A DNA stretch of 21,906 nt from CAYLKS01 sp964384205 [NCBI: uncultured bacterium] (GTDB lineage: Bacteria > JAGOEH01). Of this stretch, positions 1 to 8,208 are shown in pieces. The notes under the pieces are model-generated. The model was not told the origin of the DNA. It ran no database searches and saw only the letters and a list, made by a program, of their open reading frames with translations. Both the position numbers and the translations under genes were made by a program. The DNA is taken from NCBI GenBank assembly GCA_964384205.1, contig CAYLKS010000016.1:1-21906 (forward strand). Reading direction: 5' to 3'. Each line of letters begins with the position of its first letter. Positions within the stretch are counted from its first letter, which is position 1.

Positions 1-338
1 TTTTATTTCTCATTTCAATATTAGATATTTTTAATGATTTATTTAATTTATTTTAAAAATAGCTTTTATATGTGCCATATTTTATATCAGATAATATATT
101 CTATCCCAGAGGGGTGGGGCATGGTGACCCTCTGGGGTTATATTGAAATGTTTAACTAAGCGTAAGGAAGACTTATCAATAATAAAAATATTGCACTATT
201 TATGCCTTTATATTATAAAAAGTTGTTATATGCTTATTATGTGATAAGATTAGATGATTTAAGAGATATTGTATTTAAAAGTATGTAAAAATATTTGTCC
301 CTATTTGTGTTAAAGTAAAAATTTTTTTCATATTTAAA
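1..338. other. Non-coding stretch at the window edge
   Basis: Apart from the hairpin at 105-136 I see no convincing gene here. A 28-codon frame at 202-288 (plus) lacks a ribosome binding site and has only the Ile/Leu/Lys/Tyr mix that AT-rich DNA gives by chance. The gene to the left, if any, lies outside the window. Confidence 0.6.
105..136. repeat. GC-rich hairpin in AT-rich non-coding DNA
   Basis: Perfect 9-bp arms CCCAGAGGG (105-113) and CCCTCTGGG (128-136) enclose a 14-base G-rich loop. Neither strand shows a T tract after the stem, so it is not an obvious intrinsic terminator. The sharp local rise in G+C suggests a structured RNA, a transposon-end hairpin or a REP-like element. No transposase is visible nearby and I do not recognise a known RNA family. 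Confidence 0.5.
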
Positions 339-365
339 GCAAGGCAGAAGAAAAATCTGCCTTGC
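339..365 (-). terminator. Intrinsic terminator-like hairpin after dsbD
   Basis: A perfect 10-bp stem, GCAAGGCAGA (339-348) with TCTGCCTTGC (356-365), has a 7-base loop and starts 10 bases beyond the dsbD stop codon. On the minus strand the stem is followed by TTTAAAT and then an A-rich run, so the U tract is weak. Position and stem quality still make it the likely end of the nif3-dsbD transcript. Confidence 0.7.
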
Positions 366-375
366 CTGGAGTTTT

Positions 376-2124
376 TTATTTTAGATTATCTAATATTTTT
401 AAGAATTCTTCAGGTTTTTTAAATCCAAAAAATCTATATAATTCTTTTTTTTCAGGAGTCATAAAAATGACAGTTGGTAATCCTTTGATAGCATATTTGT
501 TTTGTATATCTTTAACCCATTGTGCTTTACTATCGGTACAGTCAAATTTTAATAAAACAAAATCATTTAGTCTTTTAAATACATCAGGATTGACATAGGT
601 TATTTCGTCTAATTCATTACATGCAGCGCACCATTTTGCATAAAAATCTACAATAACAATTTTATTTTCTTTTTTTGCCTTTTCAAATGCTTTTTCTTCA
701 TCGTTCATAATCCATTCTGGTTCTGTAACTTTTTCATTTGCTTGTTGAGTTAATTTTATATTCAATGGATTGAGATTAGTACTTTTAATAAAAGCTGATG
801 AAAAGTATAGGATTCCCGTAGTAATTATTAAATAAAAAATTGATTTTAGAAATACTGTAAAGACGCCTTCACCAGTTAGATATTTTAAGAAGAGTAATCC
901 TGTAAAAATCATAAGAAAACCAATTACAAAATGGTATAAATTTTCAGAAATAAAAGGTTTTATAAAATATGCAGCTGCGAAAAACATTATAATACCGAAA
1001 AAGTATTTAACAATATCCATCCATCCGCCAGAAGAAGGTAATGATTTTAATATGCCTGTAAAAGTTCCAATAACTATGAATAAAACACTAATTCCAAATC
1101 CGAAGGTAAATAATAAGAAAAATCCTTTTATAATAGCACCTGTAGTGGCAACATATGCCAAAAGAGAAATTAAGACAGGACCAACACATGGAGCCCCAAT
1201 AAAACCTGTTAATGCCCCCATAAAAATAGCGCCAACAATTCCCTGTCTTTTTTTAGAGTGAGCTTTAGATACTATACTATCCGGTGCTTGAATTTCAAAT
1301 AATCCTAATAATGAAAGGCCCATAGCAACAAAAATGATTGCAATTCCACCAACAACATATACGTTTTGAGTTAACGAACCAAATACTGCCCCTGTTTGAG
1401 CTGCAATTAGTCCTAAAATTGCATAGGTAACAGATAGACCTAATGCAAAAAATATAGATAGTTTAAAACCCTGTTTTTTGTTTTCTGTTCTTGCTCCTAT
1501 AAAACTAATGATAATAGGAATCATTGGGTAAACGCATGGAGTAAAAGAGGTCAATATTCCAGCAAGAAAAACAAGTAAAAATACGAGAAATGAGCCTGTT
1601 TTTAAAAGATCATTAACTTTACCACTTAAATTTTTTTCTTCTTTAATGTTTGACTCTTTTTTAATAGTTGTTGTTTCAGTTTTATTGTTTTTTGAGATAT
1701 TTTTTAAATCTAATGAAATATTTTTATCAACTGGTGGAAAGCACATTGCATTTTCACCTTCTGCACATACTTGATATGAAAATACTCCATTATAGGATTT
1801 TTTTTCAAAATTTTTATTTAGCACTTTGTATATGACTGTAAATTCTGGATTGTGTTCGAAATATTGGAAATCTTGAGGTCCTAATTTTTGTGGTAAATTG
1901 ATTTTGATAAATTGAAAGTCAGATTTTGGTAAGTCAAAGCTTATATTTAAAAGTTCATTTGCACTTATATGGTATCCTTCGACCATATCAATTTTTAAAC
2001 TTATATACAAGGTATCATTATTTAAAGTTGTTTTAATTGAAACATTGACATCTTCTTCTGGATTAAATTCTACTGCAAATATACTACTTACAATTAGCAG
2101 AAATAAAAGAAAGATTTTTTTCAC
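376..2124 (-). CDS. dsbD: Thiol:disulfide interchange protein DsbD (full length)
   Basis: Carries reducing power from cytoplasmic thioredoxin across the inner membrane to periplasmic disulfide reductases and cytochrome c maturation. All three modules are visible in 582 residues: a signal peptide (about 1-17), the periplasmic alpha domain with cysteines C120 and C128, a membrane domain (about 175-455) with the paired motifs TPCVYP (C197) and APCVGP (C313), and a C-terminal thioredoxin domain with WCAAC (C499/C502) and cis-proline near 550. The start is GTG at 2122-2124, 4 bases after a GGAGG. It begins 14 bases after the nif3-like stop, so the two are almost certainly cotranscribed. A complete DsbD implies a periplasm, hence a diderm cell. 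The family assignment is firm; the partner proteins are not in the window. Confidence 0.95.
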   Translation of the reverse strand: MKKIFLLFLLIVSSIFAVEFNPEEDVNVSIKTTLNNDTLYISLKIDMVEGYHISANELLNISFDLPKSDFQFIKINLPQKLGPQDFQYFEHNPEFTVIYKVLNKNFEKKSYNGVFSYQVCAEGENAMCFPPVDKNISLDLKNISKNNKTETTTIKKESNIKEEKNLSGKVNDLLKTGSFLVFLLVFLAGILTSFTPCVYPMIPIIISFIGARTENKKQGFKLSIFFALGLSVTYAILGLIAAQTGAVFGSLTQNVYVVGGIAIIFVAMGLSLLGLFEIQAPDSIVSKAHSKKRQGIVGAIFMGALTGFIGAPCVGPVLISLLAYVATTGAIIKGFFLLFTFGFGISVLFIVIGTFTGILKSLPSSGGWMDIVKYFFGIIMFFAAAYFIKPFISENLYHFVIGFLMIFTGLLFLKYLTGEGVFTVFLKSIFYLIITTGILYFSSAFIKSTNLNPLNIKLTQQANEKVTEPEWIMNDEEKAFEKAKKENKIVIVDFYAKWCAACNELDEITYVNPDVFKRLNDFVLLKFDCTDSKAQWVKDIQNKYAIKGLPTVIFMTPEKKELYRFFGFKKPEEFLKILDNLK

Positions 2125-2138
2125 TTTTCCTCCTTGGT

Positions 2139-2900
2139 TTAAAACTTATTTTTAATATCAACAAATTCTATTGAACATTGATATTGTTGTTTTATTTTTT
2201 TTGATAAATTTATAACACCGAATTTTTCCGAGGCATAATGTCCAAGGGCAATGTAATTTATTTTTGCTTCTCTACATAATTCCTGAACATATTCAGTTAC
2301 CTCTCCTGTAATATAAAGATTAAGTTTTTTATTTATAGCTTCATTAACAAGTTCGGGGGCTCCACCGCTTATTATACCTACTGTTTCTATTTTTTCAGGT
2401 CCAAAATCGTAAACTACAATTGGATTATTATCTAAATTTTTTTTGTAAATATCTGAAATCTCTCCTAAAGATAAAAGCTTTTGTAAATTGCATTGATATC
2501 CAATATCTATTCCATTATAGTTGCCAAAAGATTTAATATTTTCATAAGGTAACATTTTTATAAGAGAAATATTATTTCCAACTTCTGGATGTAAATCCAG
2601 GGGCAGATGATATGCGAATAAATTTATATTATGCTCTAATAGCTTTGTTATTCTATTTTTATACACGCCTTTTAATCTAAAATCCATTTTTGTCCATAAT
2701 AGCCCATGGTGTACCAATATAGCATCTGCATTTTTTTCTATTGCTGTATTTATTAATGATAAATTTGCACTAACTCCAGTTATAATATTTTCTATCTCGT
2801 TTTTGCCTTCAACCTGCAAGCCGTTTAATGAATAATCGTTTATTTTATCTGAATTAAGATATTCATTTAAAAATTGTTCCAGCTCTTCTCTTTGAACCAT
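2139..2900 (-). CDS. Nif3/YqfO-like dinuclear metal-binding protein
   Basis: Member of the Nif3 family, widely annotated as GTP cyclohydrolase 1 type 2 but of uncertain physiological role; some members bind two metal ions and form hexamers. Family landmarks are present: N-terminal SLNGLQVEG, the metal-site motif VHHGLLW, HLPLDLH, GIISGGAP, TGEV and the C-terminal LGHYASE. At 253 residues it is the short form, without the PII-like insert domain found in some relatives. The ATG at 2900 follows GGAGGAATTC, an excellent ribosome binding site. It is the first gene of a two-gene unit with dsbD; no functional link between the families is known to me. A perfect AT-only palindrome lies about 32 bases upstream of the start and may mark its control region. 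Confidence 0.88.
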   Translation of the reverse strand: MVQREELEQFLNEYLNSDKINDYSLNGLQVEGKNEIENIITGVSANLSLINTAIEKNADAILVHHGLLWTKMDFRLKGVYKNRITKLLEHNINLFAYHLPLDLHPEVGNNISLIKMLPYENIKSFGNYNGIDIGYQCNLQKLLSLGEISDIYKKNLDNNPIVVYDFGPEKIETVGIISGGAPELVNEAINKKLNLYITGEVTEYVQELCREAKINYIALGHYASEKFGVINLSKKIKQQYQCSIEFVDIKNKF

Positions 2901-2931
2901 GAATTCCTCCTTTAAATAGATAAAGTGTTTA

Positions 2932-2954
2932 TTTAAATAATTAAATTATTTAAA
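2932..2954. promoter_or_regulatory. Perfect AT-only palindrome upstream of nif3-dsbD
   Basis: Eleven-base arms TTTAAATAATT (2932-2942) and AATTATTTAAA (2944-2954) are exact reverse complements around a single central A. It sits where the -10/-35 region of the minus-strand nif3-dsbD operon should be, so an operator is plausible. AT-only composition raises the chance expectation, and no clear promoter hexamers can be assigned around it. Confidence 0.35.
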
Positions 2955-3112
2955 ATAAAAAAAGAATTAGCTCCTATTTTTTGCTGTAACTTTTTATAAT
3001 TAATAAGAATTTTTTTAATAGCTAAATAAGAACTATCAGTTTTTTTATTAAATGAAACTATGTATAGGTGGTTAGATTTCCAGTTTTTATTATTTAATAG
3101 GATTGGCATCAT

Positions 3113-4315
3113 TTAATACTTTTTTAGTTTGAAATATGAATAAGTAAATAGCAATAGATTTAATACACCAATACCTGCCCAGATGAACCACAATCCAGTA
3201 TTAAATTTGGTAGCAAATAGATCAATACTAATACCAACAATAAATGCGGCACTTGCTCGGCCTAAAGTGTAAAATAATCTATATACACCTAATAATTCTC
3301 CTTTATGGAGTTCATGAGCATTTTCTGTATATACAGATACTATTGTAGGTTCAATTAAAATCTCACCAATACTCATAAGCACAATCATTATTATTAATGT
3401 ATTGAAGTCGAATATTCCCAGCAAAGCAAGATAGATATAAGCTGAAATATAAAAGAAATTTCCCAATAAAATAATAATAAAATTGCCGAATTTATTTGCT
3501 ATTTTATATACAAGTCCCTGGAAAATAATTACAATTAGACCATTTATTGAAAATAATCTCCCGAATAGAGCAGAATCAATATTTTTATATTTTTTTAAAA
3601 ACATAGGAACAGGAGTGAAGAAGGCAGCAGCTAACAATGCAATAATGAAAGTCCCTGCCACAAAAGGGTATAATTTTTTAGGTATATTGTAATTACTTGA
3701 TTTAAATTTTTTAAAATTTTCTTTATAATTAGATTTTATAGATTTTATACCATAAGATTTTAAAGATATAAATCCAATAATTCCAGATATTAGATAAATT
3801 GGAGCAGAAAAGAACATAAGTTGAGGTAAATAATCTTTTGCAAAAAAGCTACCTAAAAATGGACCGGTTGCCCATCCAATATTGGCACCAATTTTTTGTA
3901 AAGAATAAGCTTTGACTCTATTTTCTTGTGTTGTAAGATCTGCTACCATTGCATCTGAAGCAGGTAAAAATAGAGAATCCGATATTGACAGAAATAAAAA
4001 AACAAAAAAAATCCATATTAATGAAAGTTTGTTTAATACAATAAATCCCAGGAAAATATACCCTGCAGTTTTAAAGAACATTGAAAGTAAAATTTGAATA
4101 TGTCTACCAAAATAGTCGGATAATTTACCAGTATGTCTCTGTATTAATGCTCCTAATATTCTGCCAAAAGAAAAAGAAGCACCAATTTGAGTAGCATTCC
4201 CGAAATTATTTGCAATTAAATATGGTGCTAAAAAAATATAAGATAAAGCTCCTCCCAGATAATTGAATAATCTTAGAAGAGCTAATATCCAAATTTTAAT
4301 ATCTAATGACCACAT
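3113..4315 (-). CDS. Major facilitator superfamily transporter
   Basis: A 400-residue integral membrane protein with about 12 hydrophobic segments, in two halves separated by a Lys/Asn-rich cytoplasmic loop around residues 190-215. The loop between TM2 and TM3 carries GKLSDYFGRH, a good match to MFS motif A (GxLaDrxGrr). The first half also has the typical TM4-TM5 loop and TM5 'GATGPFLG'-like stretch (here WATGPFLGSFF). Substrate cannot be read from the sequence; relatives are mostly annotated as drug or sugar-efflux proteins. The start at 4315 has no convincing Shine-Dalgarno sequence, and the gene begins only 31 bases after the stop of the nucleotidase-like gene, so it may depend on translational coupling. 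It is the last gene of the long minus-strand run; 2901-3112 beyond it has no gene. Confidence 0.85.
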   Translation of the reverse strand: MWSLDIKIWILALLRLFNYLGGALSYIFLAPYLIANNFGNATQIGASFSFGRILGALIQRHTGKLSDYFGRHIQILLSMFFKTAGYIFLGFIVLNKLSLIWIFFVFLFLSISDSLFLPASDAMVADLTTQENRVKAYSLQKIGANIGWATGPFLGSFFAKDYLPQLMFFSAPIYLISGIIGFISLKSYGIKSIKSNYKENFKKFKSSNYNIPKKLYPFVAGTFIIALLAAAFFTPVPMFLKKYKNIDSALFGRLFSINGLIVIIFQGLVYKIANKFGNFIIILLGNFFYISAYIYLALLGIFDFNTLIIMIVLMSIGEILIEPTIVSVYTENAHELHKGELLGVYRLFYTLGRASAAFIVGISIDLFATKFNTGLWFIWAGIGVLNLLLFTYSYFKLKKY

Positions 4316-4346
4316 TAATAATTGATAAGATTATTTTTTTATAGGA

Positions 4347-5273
4347 TTATTCTTTTAGATTAAATTTTTTAAGCAAGTCTTTCATTTCTTGATCATCCAT
4401 GTCATTTCTTTCCATAGAAATAATTTTGCCAGTATATTTTTTTTCCCCGTCAATAATTTTGCAGTCAATTTTTCCCATATATTTTCCATCTCTATAAGCC
4501 TGGCCTACATAAGTATTTCCTCGTTTCTCATAAATTCTGTGAGAAGAATATCCCCCGACAATCACATCAATACCTTTTATATTGTCAGCAATTTTGATGT
4601 CTTTTTTAAAACCAGAATAGCTCATTAAAACAATTAAATCAGCCTTTTTGCTTAATTTATTAACTAAATCTGGTAAAATTTTATAAGGATTTTTTATTGT
4701 TATCTGTGATTCCTTTATAAGAGATACCGCTTTGGGTTCAATTCTATATAAGAGAGTATCGCAAATTCCAATAACAGCAATTTTTACTCCATTTTTTTTA
4801 TAAATTTTATAAGGCTCAAATAAAAGCTTGTCGGTTTTTTTATCATATATATTTGCAGAGATAAAATCAAAATTTGCTTTTTTCTGGAGTTCTTTCAATT
4901 TTTGGATTCCATATTTAAACTCATGAGGGCTTATATTACAAGCATCATATCCCATGAGATTATAAGCTGCTACAATAAATTCACCCTGGACCTTGTCCGA
5001 TTGAGGATCTCCGAATAAAAAATTGCCAGCATCTAAAAGTAAAAATTCTTTTAATTCTTTTCTTAACTCTTTTACTTTATAAGATCTTTTAATAAGTCCA
5101 CCACCAGCATGTCTACATCCGCAACCTCTTATTCTAGCATGTGCATCATTTGTGTGCACAATTACAACTTCACCATTTTTTACTTTACTACTGCCGAAAA
5201 ACCAAAAAGCATAGGAATGAACAGAAAAAATTAAACTAATTATTAATGAGTAAATAAAAATCTTAAATTTCAT
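4347..5273 (-). CDS. Secreted 5'-nucleotidase/UshA-like metallophosphatase with altered metal site
   Basis: Secreted calcineurin-like phosphoesterase domain of the 5'-nucleotidase family: signal peptide (about 1-22), then HTNDAHAR (D43, H45), a GCGC motif at 50-53, LLDAGN (D81), SPHEF (H117), MSYSG (219) and GGYSSH (240-245). In the family (UshA numbering) site 1 uses D41, H43, D84 and Q254, and site 2 uses N116, H217 and H252. Here the site 1 positions look intact, but the three further site 2 positions appear as P116, Y219 and Y242. At 308 residues it also lacks the C-terminal substrate-binding domain of full-length nucleotidases. It may be a single-metal phosphatase, act on another substrate, or be non-catalytic. 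ATG at 5273 follows a GGAGG about 8 bases upstream. It precedes the MFS gene by 31 bases. Confidence 0.8.
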   Translation of the reverse strand: MKFKIFIYSLIISLIFSVHSYAFWFFGSSKVKNGEVVIVHTNDAHARIRGCGCRHAGGGLIKRSYKVKELRKELKEFLLLDAGNFLFGDPQSDKVQGEFIVAAYNLMGYDACNISPHEFKYGIQKLKELQKKANFDFISANIYDKKTDKLLFEPYKIYKKNGVKIAVIGICDTLLYRIEPKAVSLIKESQITIKNPYKILPDLVNKLSKKADLIVLMSYSGFKKDIKIADNIKGIDVIVGGYSSHRIYEKRGNTYVGQAYRDGKYMGKIDCKIIDGEKKYTGKIISMERNDMDDQEMKDLLKKFNLKE

Positions 5274-5332
5274 AATAATAGCCTCCTTCTTTCATTTTTT
5301 TGTTAAACAAAATAAAATTATATTAGTTCCTT

Positions 5333-6241
5333 CTATTTTCCAAATGTGATTAAAATTGTGCCTAAGGTTGCAATTAATATACTAAATGCTTTTTTCCAAT
5401 CATATTTTTCGGCAAAAAATATAATGCCAAAAATAAATACAAAAATATTACTCATTTGATTCAATATTGAAGCAATTGAAACTTTGGTATATTTTATTCC
5501 AAGCATCCATAAAATCATGGCAAAATAAGTTCCGATTAAAGTAGCTATAATTAAATATTTAAAACTGGACTTATCTATAAAAATTGATTTTATAATTTCT
5601 TTTTTATTTTTAAAGAACATTAGATAAAAAGTAAGATAGAGTAGCCCGGCAAACAATCTAAAATTTATTATCCAATAAAAAGAGTATTTATTGAGCAATG
5701 GTTTCATAACTATAACTCCAAGAGCAGCTGCCAACATTGCCAGAAATCCATAAATCATACCATTGATTTTTTTTTCAGTATTTTTAGTTGAGTTTTTATA
5801 TTGATAATTTTCTTTATTTGCCAGGGTAAAATATATTCCTATAAAAATCAAAACAACACCTATAAATTGTAGTACTGTTAAAGTTTCACCTAAAATAATA
5901 TATGATAATATCAAAATAAAGAATCCATAAGAACATAAAACTATTGCAATTTGATTTGATTCTAAAATAGCAACACTTTTGAAAAATAGACTATCAGATA
6001 TTCCCATTCCTAAAATTCCACTTATAGCAATAAGAATAAAATCATGTAGAGATATTTCCGGGAAAAAAGAACCGGTTGATATTACTGCTGATATATAAAA
6101 AATTAAGATAACAGCTCCATTTTTGAAAAAATTTAGCCCCAAGTGATGAACATTCTTTGTACTTTTTTTGAATAAAATAATTGCAAGAGCCCATAGAATC
6201 GCAGAAGAAAGAGAAAAAACCTCACCTGCATAAGGAAACAT
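5333..6241 (-). CDS. EamA/DMT-family transporter
   Basis: About 302 residues with ten hydrophobic segments arranged as two five-helix EamA repeats (about 5-140 and 160-300), separated by a short polar linker rich in Asn/Lys. The repeat signatures AILWALAIILFKKS at the N-terminus and ILGETLTVLQFIGVVLIFIG near the end of repeat 1 are typical of drug/metabolite transporters. The substrate is unknown. The start is taken as ATG 6239-6241, which shares one base with the TGA stop of rnhB (TGATG); the preceding in-frame TTG gives only one extra residue. AAGGA lies about 9 bases upstream. The overlap implies translational coupling to rnhB, so this transporter is expressed as part of the ribosome-assembly operon. 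A 59-base gap separates it from the nucleotidase-like gene. Confidence 0.85.
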   Translation of the reverse strand: MFPYAGEVFSLSSAILWALAIILFKKSTKNVHHLGLNFFKNGAVILIFYISAVISTGSFFPEISLHDFILIAISGILGMGISDSLFFKSVAILESNQIAIVLCSYGFFILILSYIILGETLTVLQFIGVVLIFIGIYFTLANKENYQYKNSTKNTEKKINGMIYGFLAMLAAALGVIVMKPLLNKYSFYWIINFRLFAGLLYLTFYLMFFKNKKEIIKSIFIDKSSFKYLIIATLIGTYFAMILWMLGIKYTKVSIASILNQMSNIFVFIFGIIFFAEKYDWKKAFSILIATLGTILITFGK

Positions 6242-6876
6242 CAAAATAATCCTTTGTTAAAAATTGTCGATAAAGGATGAAAAGACATTCTATGAATAGG
6301 AGAAGGTCCATTATTTTTTATTAAACTGATATGCTTTTTTGTGGGATACCCTTTATGTTTATTAAATAAATAAACAGGATATAATGTATGGTAATAATCC
6401 ATAATAAAATCACGTGATACTTTTGCAAGAATGGATGCAGCAGCAATAGCAGCACTTTTGGAGTCGCCCTTTACAATTGTTTTTTGTTCCAAAGGTAAAT
6501 TTTTAATTTTTCTATTTCCATCAACAAGCACAAAGTCAGGTTTGATTTTTAATTTTTCTATTGCTTTTTTCATGGCTAAGAAAGTAGCATTTAAAATATT
6601 TATATTGTCAATAATATCATTATTTACAATAGAAATAGACCAATCAATGGAAACATTAATGATTTTAATAAAAAGATTTAAGCGTTCATTAGGGTTTAAT
6701 TTTTTTGAATCATTTAGACCATTAATATCAATATTATAATCAAGAATGACAGCTGATGAAACAACCGGACCAGCCAGTGGGCCACGTCCGGCTTCATCAA
6801 CTCCTGCAATAAATTGTTTTTTAAAGGAAAGATCAAATTCTTTAAGAACATGCCAATTAGTATGTTTTTTTCTCAC
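6241..6876 (-). CDS. rnhB: Ribonuclease HII
   Basis: Cleaves RNA in RNA/DNA hybrids and removes single misincorporated ribonucleotides. The family core is complete in 211 residues: [15 protein letters not shown] (D27, E28), LNDSKKL, VLVDGN (D119) and the [18 protein letters not shown] block (final acidic residue D156), giving the four catalytic carboxylates. The start is GTG at 6874-6876, inside the 3' end of rplS (20-base overlap); no ATG is available in frame before the catalytic motif. Its place directly after rplS is the usual one in many bacteria. The next gene, EamA, overlaps its stop by one base. Confidence 0.93.
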   Translation of the reverse strand: MRKKHTNWHVLKEFDLSFKKQFIAGVDEAGRGPLAGPVVSSAVILDYNIDINGLNDSKKLNPNERLNLFIKIINVSIDWSISIVNNDIIDNINILNATFLAMKKAIEKLKIKPDFVLVDGNRKIKNLPLEQKTIVKGDSKSAAIAAASILAKVSRDFIMDYYHTLYPVYLFNKHKGYPTKKHISLIKNNGPSPIHRMSFHPLSTIFNKGLF

Positions 6877-7204
6877 GAATTCTTGCTGCTTTACCAGATA
6901 ATTTTCTTAAATAGTAAAGTTTAGCTCTTCTTACTCTACCTTTTCTTACCACTTCAATTTGTTTTATTTTTGGAGAATGTACAGGAAATATTTTTTCAAC
7001 TCCAACACCACCGGAAACTTTTCTAACGGTAATAGTTTTTCTAATGCCAGAATTTTTTTCTTTTATTAGAATACCTTGGAAAATCTGAATTCTGGTTTTA
7101 TCTCCTTCAGTAACTTCAAAATGAACTCTTAGAGTATCACCAATGTTATATTTAGGCAAGTCCTTTTTTAATTGATCATTTGTAATAGAATCAAGAATAA
7201 ACAT
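6857..7204 (-). CDS. rplS: 50S ribosomal protein L19
   Basis: Large-subunit protein at the 30S-50S interface. The sequence has the L19 hallmarks: [32 protein letters not shown]-like [21 protein letters not shown] and the basic tail [25 protein letters not shown]. The start is placed at ATG 7204 rather than at the upstream ATG at 7231, because GGAGGA lies 6 bases before it (7211-7216) and the resulting 115 residues match the usual family length. The stop of trmD ends one base before this ATG, so translation is probably coupled. Its last 20 bases overlap the GTG start of rnhB. Confidence 0.95.
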   Translation of the reverse strand: MFILDSITNDQLKKDLPKYNIGDTLRVHFEVTEGDKTRIQIFQGILIKEKNSGIRKTITVRKVSGGVGVEKIFPVHSPKIKQIEVVRKGRVRRAKLYYLRKLSGKAARIREKKTY

Positions 7205-7205
7205 T

Positions 7206-7946
7206 TTAGTTCCTCCTGCTTTCAAATTCATTAATAATTTCTAATTCCCGAGTATCTGGAGTATACTTTTTCCAGAGATCAGGTCGTCTTTCTTTTGTCA
7301 ATTTTATAGATTGATATTTTTGCCACTTTTCAATTTTTTTATGATCTCCTGATAGTAAAACATCAGGTACTTTCATTCCATTGAAATTATAAGGTCTTGT
7401 ATATCTTGGGCAATCTAATAGCCCATTAAAAAAAGAATCTGTTTCCACAGATTCTGCTTTTCCCACTACTCCAGGAATTAATCTAACTATAGCATCAATC
7501 ATTACGATTGCAGCTTGTTCTCCACCTGTTAATATATAATCTCCGATACTATATTCATCTGTTACAAGATATTCATTGACTCTAAAATCAGTGTCTTTAT
7601 ATCTGCCACAAATAAAAATTAGATTTTTTTCTTTTGCTAATTTTTTTGCTATATCTTGGTTAAACACTTTCCCTCGTGCACTTGTTAAAATTTTTTTAGC
7701 ATTTTTAACATCAAAATTATTTTTTATAAATTTTAGTGCATTATAAATAGGTTCAATTCGATAAATCATTCCACTGCTACCACCATATGCTTCATCATCA
7801 ATAGTATTATGGTGATCAATGGCAAAGTCTCTTAAATAAATAAATTCAACATTAATAATATTTTTTTTAATAGCTTGTTTTAAAATACTTTCAGAAAAAA
7901 AACCTTGAAAAATAGTAGGAAAAGCTGTTACAATAAAAATATTCAT
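7206..7946 (-). CDS. trmD: tRNA (guanine-N1)-methyltransferase
   Basis: SPOUT-class enzyme that methylates G37 N1 next to the anticodon using S-adenosylmethionine and prevents +1 frameshifting. Recognisable blocks over 246 residues: N-terminal [44 protein letters not shown] (knot/SAM loop), [18 protein letters not shown] (catalytic Asp and substrate loop) and the C-terminal helical domain ending [11 protein letters not shown]. The ATG at 7944-7946 shares a base with the khpA stop codon, so the two are translationally coupled. In most genomes rimM sits just before trmD; here khpA abuts it directly. Confidence 0.96.
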   Translation of the reverse strand: MNIFIVTAFPTIFQGFFSESILKQAIKKNIINVEFIYLRDFAIDHHNTIDDEAYGGSSGMIYRIEPIYNALKFIKNNFDVKNAKKILTSARGKVFNQDIAKKLAKEKNLIFICGRYKDTDFRVNEYLVTDEYSIGDYILTGGEQAAIVMIDAIVRLIPGVVGKAESVETDSFFNGLLDCPRYTRPYNFNGMKVPDVLLSGDHKKIEKWQKYQSIKLTKERRPDLWKKYTPDTRELEIINEFESRRN

Positions 7947-8182
7947 TACTCAATAATTTCTAAAACTAATCTTTTTCCTAATTTTGGAGATGCAGCTCTG
8001 AGTAATGTTCTAATTGACTGTACCATTGCACCATTTCTTCCAATAATTTTGCCAAGATCTGCTGGGTGAACTTTTAATTCATATACAATAGTCTGTTCAC
8101 CGTCAATTTTTTTAACACTTACATCACTGGGATGATCAACTAAAGCTTTGCAAACTTCAGCAATTAAATTTTCAACTTGCAT
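7946..8182 (-). CDS. khpA: KH-domain RNA-binding protein KhpA
   Basis: A small single-KH RNA-binding protein, usually encoded beside rpsP; in firmicutes it partners with KhpB/EloR and affects cell division and small-RNA binding. The KH signature is clear: KVHPADLGKIIGRNGAMVQSIR, with the GxxG loop as GRNG. A longer frame starts at GTG 8194, but that codon lies within the Shine-Dalgarno sequence GGAGGT itself (8187-8192), so ATG 8182 is the true start and the protein has 78 residues. The stop overlaps trmD by one base. The next gene upstream is a bactofilin, 26 bases away. Confidence 0.92.
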   Translation of the reverse strand: MQVENLIAEVCKALVDHPSDVSVKKIDGEQTIVYELKVHPADLGKIIGRNGAMVQSIRTLLRAASPKLGKRLVLEIIE

Positions 8183-8208
8183 ATTTACCTCCACTTATCA
8201 ATTTGAAA

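Noticed and set aside
202-288. 28-codon open frame on the plus strand near the window start
   Set aside because: No Shine-Dalgarno sequence, low-complexity composition and no recognisable motif; expected by chance in AT-rich DNA.
7205-7231. Longer N-terminus for ribosomal protein L19 starting at 7231
   Set aside because: The extra codons overlap trmD and encode the Shine-Dalgarno sequence of the ATG at 7204; the shorter form has normal family length.
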